From the NCBI RefSeq assembly GCF_000373485.1, contig NZ_KB891586.1:341355-405354 (forward strand): a stretch of 64,000 nucleotides of DNA. The letters are read 5' to 3'. Positions within the stretch are counted from its first letter, which is position 1; every line of letters begins with the position of its first letter. The notes beneath the pieces were generated by a model. It searched no databases, was not told where the DNA came from, and worked only from the letters and a program-made list of their open reading frames with translations. The DNA is from Dasania marina DSM 21967 (GTDB lineage Bacteria; Pseudomonadota; Gammaproteobacteria; Pseudomonadales; Dasaniaceae). This document shows, piece by piece, positions 18,866-27,131 of the stretch. A program made the translations under genes and the position numbers.

Positions 18866-20032
18866 ATGGTAGAAGTACCCGAACAACTCAGCATAATTTG
18901 CGACAGGGATGATTTCCGCTGCTGGCAAGATGGCCAAACTTTAAATATAGGGCTTAAGCGCGACTGGGTATTAAGCGAAGTGGGGCGTCTAGAGCGAGAG
19001 CTGGCAGAGCTTGCTATAGCCAGCCGCCCAATCAACAAGGTCGCTATTTTTTGTGGTGGTTTACGCAACCTAGACCTTAGTGGCGCCATGCTGCTATATC
19101 GCAGCGCAGAACAACTAAAAATTCTGGGTATGGACGCTGACTTTTCCGGTTTTAAGGCCGAGCATTTTAAATTCATTAAACAGGTGCTCACCGTTAATGA
19201 CCAGCCGGTGATCACAGCACCGCGCTATAGCTTATACCAACGCAGCCTGCAAAAAAGTACCGCCTTAATACAGAGCCTAAGCAGCAGCCTCAAGCAACGG
19301 CAGCAGTTTATGCACACACTGTGTCAGGAATTATTGCGCACCCTACAACAGCCACGTCGCCTGCGCTGGATAGCCACAACAAGGCATATAGAAGAAGCCG
19401 GCGTAAACGCACTACCGGTGGTGGTGATGATGGCGTTTTTAATTGCGGTGGTATTAGCCTTCCAAGGGCAAAATCAATTATCCCGCTTTGGTGCGGAAAT
19501 TTTTACCATAGACCTAGTCGCCATTTCGGTACTGCGCGAAATGGGCGTACTGCTAACCGCCATCATGATTGCAGGTCGCTCTGGCAGTGCCTTTGCCGCC
19601 GAAATAGGCGTCATGCAACTCAACGAAGAAGTTGATGCCATGACCACCATGGGCATACGCCCCTTCGAAGTATTAGTGATTCCGCGGGTGCTAGCGCTGC
19701 TAATCAGCCTGCCCTTGCTAAGCTTTATCGCTGACATAGCCGGCTTACTAGGCACTCTAGCGGTAGCCACCAGCTTGTTAGATATTCCCTTTAACCTTGT
19801 GATAGAGCGCTTTTTAAGCTTACAAATCAGCAGCCATTTTATGGTAGGCATGATTAAAGCACCCTTCTTTGCCATAGCCATTGCACTCACTGCCTGCTAT
19901 AGAGGGTTTTACGTTAGCAAATCTGCCGATGCCGTGGGCCGCAATACCACCCGCGCCGTAGTTGAATCCATTTTTATGATTATTATGGTGGACGCTATTT
20001 TTTCGGTTATTTTTGCCCAGCTCAATTGGTAA
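18866..20032 (+). CDS. mlaE: MlaE-like ABC permease with N-terminal STAS domain
   Basis: A 388-residue inner-membrane permease of an MCE-type lipid transporter. Residues 1-115 form a STAS-like domain (VAIFCGGLRNLDLSGAMLLYRSAEQL), equivalent to MlaB but fused to the permease. The MlaE domain follows from about residue 140, with five or so hydrophobic helices and the conserved stretch AGRSGSAFAAEIGVMQLNEEVDA. The next gene starts 5 bases downstream. STAS-MlaE fusions are known from proteobacterial MCE systems other than the canonical mla operon. Confidence 0.9.
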   Translation: MVEVPEQLSIICDRDDFRCWQDGQTLNIGLKRDWVLSEVGRLERELAELAIASRPINKVAIFCGGLRNLDLSGAMLLYRSAEQLKILGMDADFSGFKAEHFKFIKQVLTVNDQPVITAPRYSLYQRSLQKSTALIQSLSSSLKQRQQFMHTLCQELLRTLQQPRRLRWIATTRHIEEAGVNALPVVVMMAFLIAVVLAFQGQNQLSRFGAEIFTIDLVAISVLREMGVLLTAIMIAGRSGSAFAAEIGVMQLNEEVDAMTTMGIRPFEVLVIPRVLALLISLPLLSFIADIAGLLGTLAVATSLLDIPFNLVIERFLSLQISSHFMVGMIKAPFFAIAIALTACYRGFYVSKSADAVGRNTTRAVVESIFMIIMVDAIFSVIFAQLNW

Positions 20033-20037
20033 CCACG

Positions 20038-20814
20038 ATGCCACACGCGCACAAAAAAGAAATGATACGCATCACCGGTTTAGTCAATCGCTTTGGCGAT
20101 CACCTAGTACACGATGGTATAGATCTCAATGTCTATGAGCACGAGGTGTTGGGCATAGTCGGTGGCTCAGGCACCGGTAAGTCGGTATTGCTTAATTGCA
20201 TGCTAGGCTTGCGTACCCCCAGCGCTGGCGAGGTACGTTTATTCGGCCAAAACATTTGCCAAGATGAAAACGGCAAACTCAGTTTTTGCCAAACCCGCTG
20301 GGGCGTTTTATTCCAAACCGGCGCGCTATTTTCCGGCCTCACGGTGTTAGAAAACGTGATGACACCCATACAAGAGCACAGCAATGCCAGCCTACTCTTA
20401 ATAGAAGAAATAGCGCGGCTAAAACTGCATATGGTGGGTTTAAAAGAAACCGCGTTTAAAAAATTCCCGTCAGAACTGTCAGGCGGCATGATTAAACGTG
20501 CCGCCCTAGCCCGCGCCCTAGCTATGGAGCCCAAAATTATTTTTTTAGATGAGCCTACTGCAGGCTTAGATCCCATTAGCGCCGCCGAATTTGATGCGCT
20601 AATTTTATATTTGCGGGCCCATCTAAACTTAACCGTGGTGATGATTTCCCACGATATGGACTCACTGCTTACGCTATGCGATCGCTTTGCTGTGATAGTC
20701 GATAAAAAAGCGATAGTGGGTGAGCGCGATGATATTATTCACCACCCCCATCCTTGGATACAACAATACTTTGGTGGCGTGCGCGGACGTGCGGCCTTGG
20801 CCTCCACCTCGTAA
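20038..20814 (+). CDS. mlaF: MlaF-like ABC ATPase
   Basis: A 258-residue ATP-binding subunit driving lipid transport between inner and outer membranes. Walker A is GGSGTGKS, the signature is LSGGM, Walker B is IIFLDEPTAGLD and the switch histidine is in ISHDM. I use ATG 20038, five bases after the permease stop; a TTG 12 bases earlier overlaps the permease end and is less likely. Confidence 0.92.
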   Translation: MPHAHKKEMIRITGLVNRFGDHLVHDGIDLNVYEHEVLGIVGGSGTGKSVLLNCMLGLRTPSAGEVRLFGQNICQDENGKLSFCQTRWGVLFQTGALFSGLTVLENVMTPIQEHSNASLLLIEEIARLKLHMVGLKETAFKKFPSELSGGMIKRAALARALAMEPKIIFLDEPTAGLDPISAAEFDALILYLRAHLNLTVVMISHDMDSLLTLCDRFAVIVDKKAIVGERDDIIHHPHPWIQQYFGGVRGRAALASTS

Positions 20815-20865
20815 AAGTTTCATAACACAATTTCACCTTAGCTATTGGCATAAGAGAAAACCATA

Positions 20866-21798
20866 ATGGAAAGACATGCGAAATTTATTCTGGTGGCGGG
20901 CTTTATACTCATCTCTGTACTGAGCTTAGTATTGTTTAAACTGTGGGTTACTCCCTCGGAGAATAGCGCCGACAGCCAGCTATACCGCATACTCTTTCGC
21001 GGCTCTGTTAGCGGCTTAGCAGTAGGCAGTGAAGTCCGCTACCTAGGTGTGGCAGTGGGACGAGTAAGTGATATTACGATTAATCAACAACAGGCAGGCC
21101 ATGTCAATGTCGCCTTTAACAGCGAGCAAACACTACCCACCTCGCAACTGCTAGCACAGTTGGAGCCCAAAGGTATTACCGGCCTATCGGTGATAGAGCT
21201 GCGTTTAAAAAGCGAGGCTGACTCTGGTTTAAACAATGGCTTTAACAGCGGCCAAGGTATTATCCCCGGCTACCCCTCGCTATTGTCACAACTGAGCAGC
21301 TCGGCAGGCAATGTAGGTAATAACGCCAACCAGCTACTAAACAGTATCAATCAGATTTTTCAGCCCGATAATATCCAGCATCTCAACAACAGCTTGCAAC
21401 AGCTGGACTTGGCCAGTGCCAACCTAGCCCACGCTTCCGAGAATATGGCCGAACTAGTCAACAACCTCAACAGCAATAGCCAACAGTTACATAACACCCT
21501 AACTAGCTACCATCAGGCCGGCAAGCAACTGGACCAACAACTACTGCCCAGCCTACACGCCACCGCCGAACAATTACAGGCTGCTGCCAGCTCAGCTAGC
21601 AGCCTACTCAGCGATAAGCACGACGATATTAACCGCCTATTTAATCAACAAATACCCAGCATAGTGGGCATTAGTGATCAACTGTCCCTGTCGTTACAAC
21701 GTATTAATGAACTTGCCAGTGGTTTAAGTAATCAACCCCAGCAATTACTTTATGGCAAGCCGCTACCGCAATTGGAGATTGATCGTGAGTCTGAATAA
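20866..21798 (+). CDS. mlaD: MlaD-like MCE-domain substrate-binding protein
   Basis: A 310-residue protein anchored by one N-terminal helix (residues 6-28), with an MCE domain at about 40-120 (LYRILFRGSVSGLAVGSEVRYLGVAVGRV). After it comes a long Gln/Asn/Ser/Leu-rich helical region likely to form a coiled tube. It is longer than E. coli MlaD (about 180 residues), so it may be nearer to the LetB/PqiB bridging type, though with one MCE unit only. The stop overlaps the next gene. Confidence 0.88.
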   Translation: MERHAKFILVAGFILISVLSLVLFKLWVTPSENSADSQLYRILFRGSVSGLAVGSEVRYLGVAVGRVSDITINQQQAGHVNVAFNSEQTLPTSQLLAQLEPKGITGLSVIELRLKSEADSGLNNGFNSGQGIIPGYPSLLSQLSSSAGNVGNNANQLLNSINQIFQPDNIQHLNNSLQQLDLASANLAHASENMAELVNNLNSNSQQLHNTLTSYHQAGKQLDQQLLPSLHATAEQLQAAASSASSLLSDKHDDINRLFNQQIPSIVGISDQLSLSLQRINELASGLSNQPQQLLYGKPLPQLEIDRESE

Positions 21799-22411
21799 TA
21801 AAAAATCTATGGGCGTATTACGCACTTTGGCTATAGCCCTGCCCATAACCTTGACCCTGTCCGGCTGTATCAATTTACCTGAGCACAACAACAGCGCACC
21901 GCAGCACTACAGCTTGCTAGCGGCCAATAGCGCATGCCAAGTCAACAGCACCAACCCGGTTAAGTTAGCAATTACCCGTGTCGCCGCAGGGCTGGAAAGC
22001 GATAGAATCATACAAAGCTCTGCTCTAAGTGGTGAAATTATTTACCTCAGTAATATGCGCTGGCCTAACAACACCCAAACCATGTTAGAGCAACGCTTAG
22101 CGCAGGACTTAGAAAACGCAGGCTTTAGTATTATCACCAGCCATAAACAGCTAGCCAGTAACCCACAACTCAACTGCGAATTACGCGCCCTCAACTTAGT
22201 CACTCAGGGCCAACAACAGTCTGCAGTTTTTGCGCTGTCCTGCGCCTTATATAAATCCAATGAAAAAACACAGCACAGCATCCTTGTTAATCAACAGCTA
22301 CCGCTGCCTCAGTTGAGCACTAACAGTATAGCTATAGCGTTAAGTCAAAGTTATAACTTAGGCTTTGAACAACTCTGTGATCAACTCAAGCAAGCCTTAC
22401 CTAACAAATGA
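21785..22411 (+). CDS. ABC-type transport auxiliary lipoprotein (PqiC-like)
   Basis: A 208-residue lipoprotein of the ABC_trans_aux (PqiC/YmbA) family that accompanies MCE transporters and probably acts at the outer membrane. The signal ends with lipobox TLSGC. The start is chosen as GTG 21785 because GGAG lies seven bases upstream within mlaD; the 14-base overlap implies coupling. In this operon it seems to take the place of mlaC and mlaA, which are absent from the window. Confidence 0.82.
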   Translation: MSLNNKKSMGVLRTLAIALPITLTLSGCINLPEHNNSAPQHYSLLAANSACQVNSTNPVKLAITRVAAGLESDRIIQSSALSGEIIYLSNMRWPNNTQTMLEQRLAQDLENAGFSIITSHKQLASNPQLNCELRALNLVTQGQQQSAVFALSCALYKSNEKTQHSILVNQQLPLPQLSTNSIAIALSQSYNLGFEQLCDQLKQALPNK

Positions 22412-22626
22412 CATTAGCCAGTAACATCGCGAGTAAAAACCGCCAACAAGTACAGCTAGTAAACATATTGTTCGATAAGCACACAACCAACCCTCAGCGG
22501 CCGGCCTACGCCTATCATTAAACAGCGGATAAGCTAAAAACTATCAAGATCAACCCTTACCTTTGGCAAAATTTTGCCTATAATGCGCGCCCTTTACGTA
22601 TTCTCAATAGTCATTCGGGGTTTGCA

Positions 22627-23178
22627 TTGATTATTTACACCATTACTAACACCATCACCCAGCAAATTTATGTAGGTTCTACTAGGGAATGCGCGTATGA
22701 GCGCTGGAAGCAATACCTCGCCGCCCACAACAAAGATATAGACGCGGCGCTATACCGCGATATGCGGCAACACGGCGCGGAAAACTTCAGCATTAATGAA
22801 TCTGGCTTTGCCTATGATATGGACGAAGCTAGGGAGATGGTCGCTGACACTATAGCGACTATGGATGCCATAAACCTGCAAGGCATGAAAACCTCGGCAC
22901 CGGCACTAAAGGCCGTAATCAGTAAAAAAACCACTAGCGTGACTAGGGAAGCCAAAACCGCTAACAACAGTAGTGCCCGTAGTGAAAAACCTAAAATCGC
23001 CACCGGCCGCACCGGCTCTAGCAGCAAAGAAAAGAAAATACGCGACGCTATAGAGCAAGAAAAAGCCGATAGACAAGAGCAGCGCTATAGGCAGATAGCC
23101 GCCGAAGCCGATGAAATGAAAGCCATTATGGCCAAACTGGATGCGCGAACAAGCGGCCCGGCCAAACGCAGCCGCTAG
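22627..23178 (+). CDS. GIY-YIG-like protein with charged helical tail
   Basis: A 183-residue protein. The first 90 residues resemble a GIY-YIG nuclease fold: IYTITN, then IYVGST about ten residues later, a following arginine (RECAYERW) and a distal acidic region. The first motif is IYT rather than GIY, so catalytic ability is uncertain. The C-terminal half is Lys/Ser/Arg-rich and then strongly helical (EKKIRDAIEQEKADRQEQRY). The likely start is TTG 22627, preceded by CGGGG. It stands alone between the MCE operon and a convergent cytochrome gene; no restriction or intron partner is present. Confidence 0.65.
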   Translation: MIIYTITNTITQQIYVGSTRECAYERWKQYLAAHNKDIDAALYRDMRQHGAENFSINESGFAYDMDEAREMVADTIATMDAINLQGMKTSAPALKAVISKKTTSVTREAKTANNSSARSEKPKIATGRTGSSSKEKKIRDAIEQEKADRQEQRYRQIAAEADEMKAIMAKLDARTSGPAKRSR

Positions 23179-23200
23179 CCCTGTTAGCCTGCTTAATAAT

Positions 23201-23220
23201 TAAAGGCAATTAAAGGCAAT
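23201..23220. repeat. Two-copy 10-bp direct repeat between convergent genes
   Basis: TAAAGGCAAT occurs twice head-to-tail immediately before the stop codon of the minus-strand cytochrome gene. It is a short local duplication with no obvious role. Confidence 0.6.
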
Positions 23221-23681
23221 TATTTAGGGTAGTTATACCGTGGGTAGCGGGTTTGAATAACAGGGTCCATCTCATACTGCGCTTGCAAAAACGCCACCAA
23301 ATCAGTCAGCTGTTGCACAGTCATCACGCTATTGTAATTAGGCATTAACGATTGCTCACCGCTTTGTATCATGGCCTGGGGGTAACCTTTAGCTAAACGA
23401 TGGGAAGGGTTAATAATAGACGTCACTAACTGGCCATAGTTTTGAATAATGCGTACGGTTCCGCCTAGCTTAACCGTAATGGCGGCCTCTTCAGAATGGG
23501 GAATGTCAGCACGACCTTTAATAGCATGGCAACTATTACAATGTAACGCCAAAAAAGCGTCCTGCCCTTTTTGCGCGTCACCCTCAGGTAAAGTAAAACC
23601 CCTGCCAGACTTAGTGGGGTCGCCACAAGCTACCAATAGCTGTGTAACGACTAAAACCAATACGGTATATATAATTTTCAC
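23220..23681 (-). CDS. c-type cytochrome lipoprotein
   Basis: A 153-residue monohaem cytochrome c. A lipoprotein signal ends LLVACGDP, the haem site is CNSCH, and the distal methionine is probably in SLMPNYNSVM. A typical C-terminal helix follows (QLTDLVAFLQAQYEMDP). I choose GTG 23681, which follows GAGGG with good spacing; an ATG 33 bases earlier has no ribosome-binding site. It probably shuttles electrons in the periplasm. The partner is unknown, as neither neighbour is a respiratory gene. Confidence 0.87.
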   Translation of the reverse strand: MKIIYTVLVLVVTQLLVACGDPTKSGRGFTLPEGDAQKGQDAFLALHCNSCHAIKGRADIPHSEEAAITVKLGGTVRIIQNYGQLVTSIINPSHRLAKGYPQAMIQSGEQSLMPNYNSVMTVQQLTDLVAFLQAQYEMDPVIQTRYPRYNYPK

Positions 23682-23797
23682 GATTATTCCCTCTTCGTAA
23701 TAGGATGCTAACAACGGCTATCTACACAATAGCAGCCCCGTCGGCCGTAAAGTTTTGCGCTAAATCAACAATGCGCCAGAAAATAAGCCACTAATAA

Positions 23798-24307
23798 TCA
23801 GTCCGGTTCGTCCCAGCGTTTTTCTCTAGTTCTAGTTCGCCAGTTATTAAATTTACCCTGTAACTTACGCGAGTAGAATGCGGTGAAATCTTCAAAGGTA
23901 TCGATACCGTATAAAATAACCACCACTACTACAGACATTTTGATAGCAACAAATTCACCCGCTACCACTATACAAACGCCTATAGCGGCTAACACCCATA
24001 TGGTAGCGGCCGAGGTAGCCCCCACCACCAGGCCCTCTTTAGCCAGCATAACACCTGCGCCTAAAAAACCTATGCCCGTCACCACTTGGCCTATCACCCT
24101 AGAGGGGTCGGCAGAGTCATTAAGCACCTGCATAGATAGGGCAATATATAAGTAGGTGCCCAACACGATAAGAGAAGACGTGCGCATACCTACCGGCTTA
24201 CCCCTGAGCTGCCGCTCTAAACCTATCAATGAGCCGCAAAAAAGTGCGGTGGCAACGGCACCCCAGCTTAGCGGCTCTATGGCGAGTAATAGCTCGATAT
24301 CCATCAT
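23798..24307 (-). CDS. MgtC/SapB-family membrane protein
   Basis: A 169-residue protein with four to five membrane segments and the MgtC/SapB N-terminal domain: FCGSLIGLERQLRGKPVGMRT followed by IGFLGAGVMLAKEGLVVGATSAA. It lacks the C-terminal ACT-like domain of Salmonella MgtC (about 230 residues) and ends in a basic tail. MgtC proteins are linked to growth at low magnesium and to ATP synthase inhibition; short homologues are of unknown role. Its start is adjacent to the end of the oxidase gene, so the two are probably co-transcribed. Confidence 0.82.
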   Translation of the reverse strand: MMDIELLLAIEPLSWGAVATALFCGSLIGLERQLRGKPVGMRTSSLIVLGTYLYIALSMQVLNDSADPSRVIGQVVTGIGFLGAGVMLAKEGLVVGATSAATIWVLAAIGVCIVVAGEFVAIKMSVVVVVILYGIDTFEDFTAFYSRKLQGKFNNWRTRTREKRWDEPD

Positions 24308-25594
24308 TTAGTTTCTCAGTGCATCGCGTATGGAATAATAATTTGCCCCCATAAATAACATGGGCACACGCAGTAATTTACCGCCGGGAAACGGCATATG
24401 TTTAATGCTATTAAATACATCAAAACGCTCGGCGGTACCCGCCACCGCCTCAGCCACTAAGCGGCCGCCCAAATGGGCCAAGGCCACGCCGTGGCCAGAA
24501 TAGCCTTGGGCATAAAACACATTATCCTGCGCCCGACCTATAGCGGGCATGCGGTTATAGGTAAAGCCCATAGTGCCGCCCCAGGCATAATCAATTTTAA
24601 AAGGTTTAAGCTGCGGAAAGGTTTTTAATAATTTCGGCAAGCGCCAGGCTACGATATCGCTGGGGTCTTTACCGCTATAACGGGTACCGCCACCAAACAG
24701 TAAACGCTTGTCAGCCGACAGGCGGTAGTAATCCAATAGATAACGATAGTCAAAGGCAGAACAGTCTTTAGGTAGTAGCTTGCGATGCACCTCTTCCGGC
24801 AAAGGCTCTGTCGCCAAGATATAGCTAGTGACGGGTAAAATTTTTCGGCTAATCGCAGGGGCTGCTTTACCTTGCGCTAAATAGCCATTGCCACAAACGA
24901 TGACATATTTAGCCTGCACCTGACCCTGCGCCGTTTTCACTACCGGTTGTTTACCATACTCTATGGCAATCACCTCCGAACCTTGGTAAATAGCCGCACC
25001 CAAATCACTAGCGGCTTTAGCTTGGCCGCACACCAAATTCAAGGGATGCACATGGCCGGCATCGGCATCAAATAATCCACCCACATACTGCGAGCAATCT
25101 GCGTAGTCGGCAACCTGCTGCTGCGACACGGCCTGTAAGTGGGGATAATTATAACGCTGCGCTTCGGCGATTTTATCTTGCATAAACTGTAGATGGGTTT
25201 TGTTATAGGCTGCCATAAACAAGCCCGTCGCTTTATAGTCGCAGTCTATCTTGTAGCTGTTGACCCGCTCTTTAATTATGGCTTTGGATTCTTCATTCAT
25301 AGCCCACAACTGTTGCGCCTGTTCCTGCCCCACCAATTTTTCTACCACAGCCATATCGGGACTATAGAACCCCGCCCACTGCCCGCCGTTGCGGCCTGAG
25401 GCACCCCAACCCACGCGCTGCGCCTCAATTATGGCAACGCTATAACCGCGTTCAACTAGATGCAGCGCTGCCGACACCCCAGAGAACCCTGCCCCCACTA
25501 TGCAAACATCGGCCTGTTGTGACCCCTTTAAAACGGGATACTCTATAGCCGTATTCTGGGTAGCGGCGTAATAAGACTTTGTGTGTTTGATCAT
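24308..25594 (-). CDS. FAD-dependent amine oxidase, PuuB/DadA-like
   Basis: A 428-residue flavin oxidoreductase of the DAO family. The dinucleotide-binding motif is VCIVGAGFSGVSAALHLVERG, followed by GWGASGRNGGQ. The opening HTKSYYAAT resembles gamma-glutamylputrescine oxidase PuuB, so oxidation of putrescine derivatives is the best guess. No other puu gene is nearby, so glycine or another amino compound cannot be excluded. I choose MIKHTKSYY (25594) by homology; an in-frame ATG lies four codons upstream. Confidence 0.82.
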   Translation of the reverse strand: MIKHTKSYYAATQNTAIEYPVLKGSQQADVCIVGAGFSGVSAALHLVERGYSVAIIEAQRVGWGASGRNGGQWAGFYSPDMAVVEKLVGQEQAQQLWAMNEESKAIIKERVNSYKIDCDYKATGLFMAAYNKTHLQFMQDKIAEAQRYNYPHLQAVSQQQVADYADCSQYVGGLFDADAGHVHPLNLVCGQAKAASDLGAAIYQGSEVIAIEYGKQPVVKTAQGQVQAKYVIVCGNGYLAQGKAAPAISRKILPVTSYILATEPLPEEVHRKLLPKDCSAFDYRYLLDYYRLSADKRLLFGGGTRYSGKDPSDIVAWRLPKLLKTFPQLKPFKIDYAWGGTMGFTYNRMPAIGRAQDNVFYAQGYSGHGVALAHLGGRLVAEAVAGTAERFDVFNSIKHMPFPGGKLLRVPMLFMGANYYSIRDALRN

Positions 25595-25784
25595 CAAAAA
25601 AACCATTAATTGTTGTGAGTAATAAATAGACAGCGTTTTTTGCTACGGCTTATAAAACTATAGCTCTATATTTTTTTCCAGCCATGGTAATTCTCCGCTA
25701 GATAGACCGCAATGTATGACAGCCTTGTCACTTTTATGTCATCAAATAATTATAGGCTTATGCTCTCAGTTAAAAGGAGCATCC

Positions 25785-27131
25785 ATGTTTAAAGTCACCT
25801 ATATTACATGCATTATCTTATTCTCGTCACTTAGTCTAGCCGATGACAGCTATCTGTTTAAAATTTCCGGATCTAATACTATAGGTGCGCATTTAGCCCC
25901 CGCCTGTGCAGTAGATTTTTTAAAAACCCAAGGTTTTACTGACCTGCAGATTAACAACAGCCCTAGAGACAATGAAAAAATAATTACTGGCAACGACCGC
26001 CAAGGCCAAACACAGGCTATATTCATTGCCGCGCACGGATCCAGCACCGGTTTTCAAGCGTTACAAACCGCGGCCGCAGATTTAGCCATGTCATCACGCC
26101 CCATCAAAGCCCAAGAACGGCAACGCTTGGCAGCATTAGGTGATTTACGCTCACCGCAGGCAGAGCACACCGTCGCCATAGACGGGCTCGCGATTTTGCT
26201 TAACCGCAACAACCCTATTCAACAGTTATCGGTGCAACAGGTAGCCGCTATATTCTCGGGGGCTATCAGCAACTGGCAAGCATTAGGTGGCGCCAATTTA
26301 GCTATTAGTCTATACGCAAGAGATGAGCAATCGGGCACGTGGGATACCTTCAAAAACTTAGTATTAGGCAAACGCTATACATTAGCGTCATCAGCGTTAC
26401 GCTTTGAATCTAACGATCAGCTCTCCGACCAAGTAGCTCAAGACCCCGGTGCAATAGGCTTTACCGGTTTAGCGTCAGTACGCAATAGTAAGTTGCTTGC
26501 TATCTCCGATGATAATACCCAAGCACTACTACCTGAGCGCCTGAGCATTGCCACAGAAGACTACCCACTCTCTAGGCGTTTATATTTTTACCAACCGCAA
26601 AACAATATAAAAAATGCCACTTGGGTGCAGCAGTATGTAGATTTCTGCCTATCTGAATCCGGTCAAAAGTTGGTAAAAACAGCGGGATTTATTACCCAAA
26701 ACATTATCGCGGTAGAGCAACCCCAGTATGACAACGCCCCCATCAGCTACTTGCAACTAGCCGATAAAGCCCTGCGCCTGTCGATTAATTTTAGATTTGA
26801 TAATGGCAGCAGCCAATTAGACAACAAGGCCTTAAAAGACCTGGATAGGGTGAGCCAATTTTTAAACAAGGCCAAGTACCGTAACCGCAATGTGTATTTA
26901 GTCGGATTTAGTGACAGCCACAAAAAACAAAAATACGACTTACTTATCGCCCACTTTAGAGCCCTAAGCGTGCAAGCTCAATTAATGAAGCAACAAATAG
27001 CTATAGCAAAGAGTTATAGCTTAGGCTCATTTATGCCAGTAGTCTCTAACAACAATCAGGCGGCCAAGCTAAAAAACTCTAGGGTTGAAATATGGATAGA
27101 TAAAAAACAGCCTACGCCAACAACATTATAA
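25785..27131 (+). CDS. PstS-like binding protein fused to an OmpA domain
   Basis: A 448-residue secreted protein with signal peptide (residues 1-19, ending SLSLADD). Residues 25-300 form a phosphate-binding-protein-like domain: GSNTIG, HGSSTGFQAL, MSSRPI and RDEQSGTWDTF correspond to PstS anion-binding loops. Residues about 325-445 form an OmpA-like peptidoglycan-binding domain (INFRFDNGSSQLDNKAL, VYLVGFSDS, NSRVEIWI). AAGGAG precedes ATG 25785. No pst permease genes are nearby, so it is not an ordinary ABC uptake component; it may capture or sense an anion at the cell wall. Its stop overlaps the convergent GGDEF-EAL gene by six bases. Confidence 0.85.
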   Translation: MFKVTYITCIILFSSLSLADDSYLFKISGSNTIGAHLAPACAVDFLKTQGFTDLQINNSPRDNEKIITGNDRQGQTQAIFIAAHGSSTGFQALQTAAADLAMSSRPIKAQERQRLAALGDLRSPQAEHTVAIDGLAILLNRNNPIQQLSVQQVAAIFSGAISNWQALGGANLAISLYARDEQSGTWDTFKNLVLGKRYTLASSALRFESNDQLSDQVAQDPGAIGFTGLASVRNSKLLAISDDNTQALLPERLSIATEDYPLSRRLYFYQPQNNIKNATWVQQYVDFCLSESGQKLVKTAGFITQNIIAVEQPQYDNAPISYLQLADKALRLSINFRFDNGSSQLDNKALKDLDRVSQFLNKAKYRNRNVYLVGFSDSHKKQKYDLLIAHFRALSVQAQLMKQQIAIAKSYSLGSFMPVVSNNNQAAKLKNSRVEIWIDKKQPTPTTL

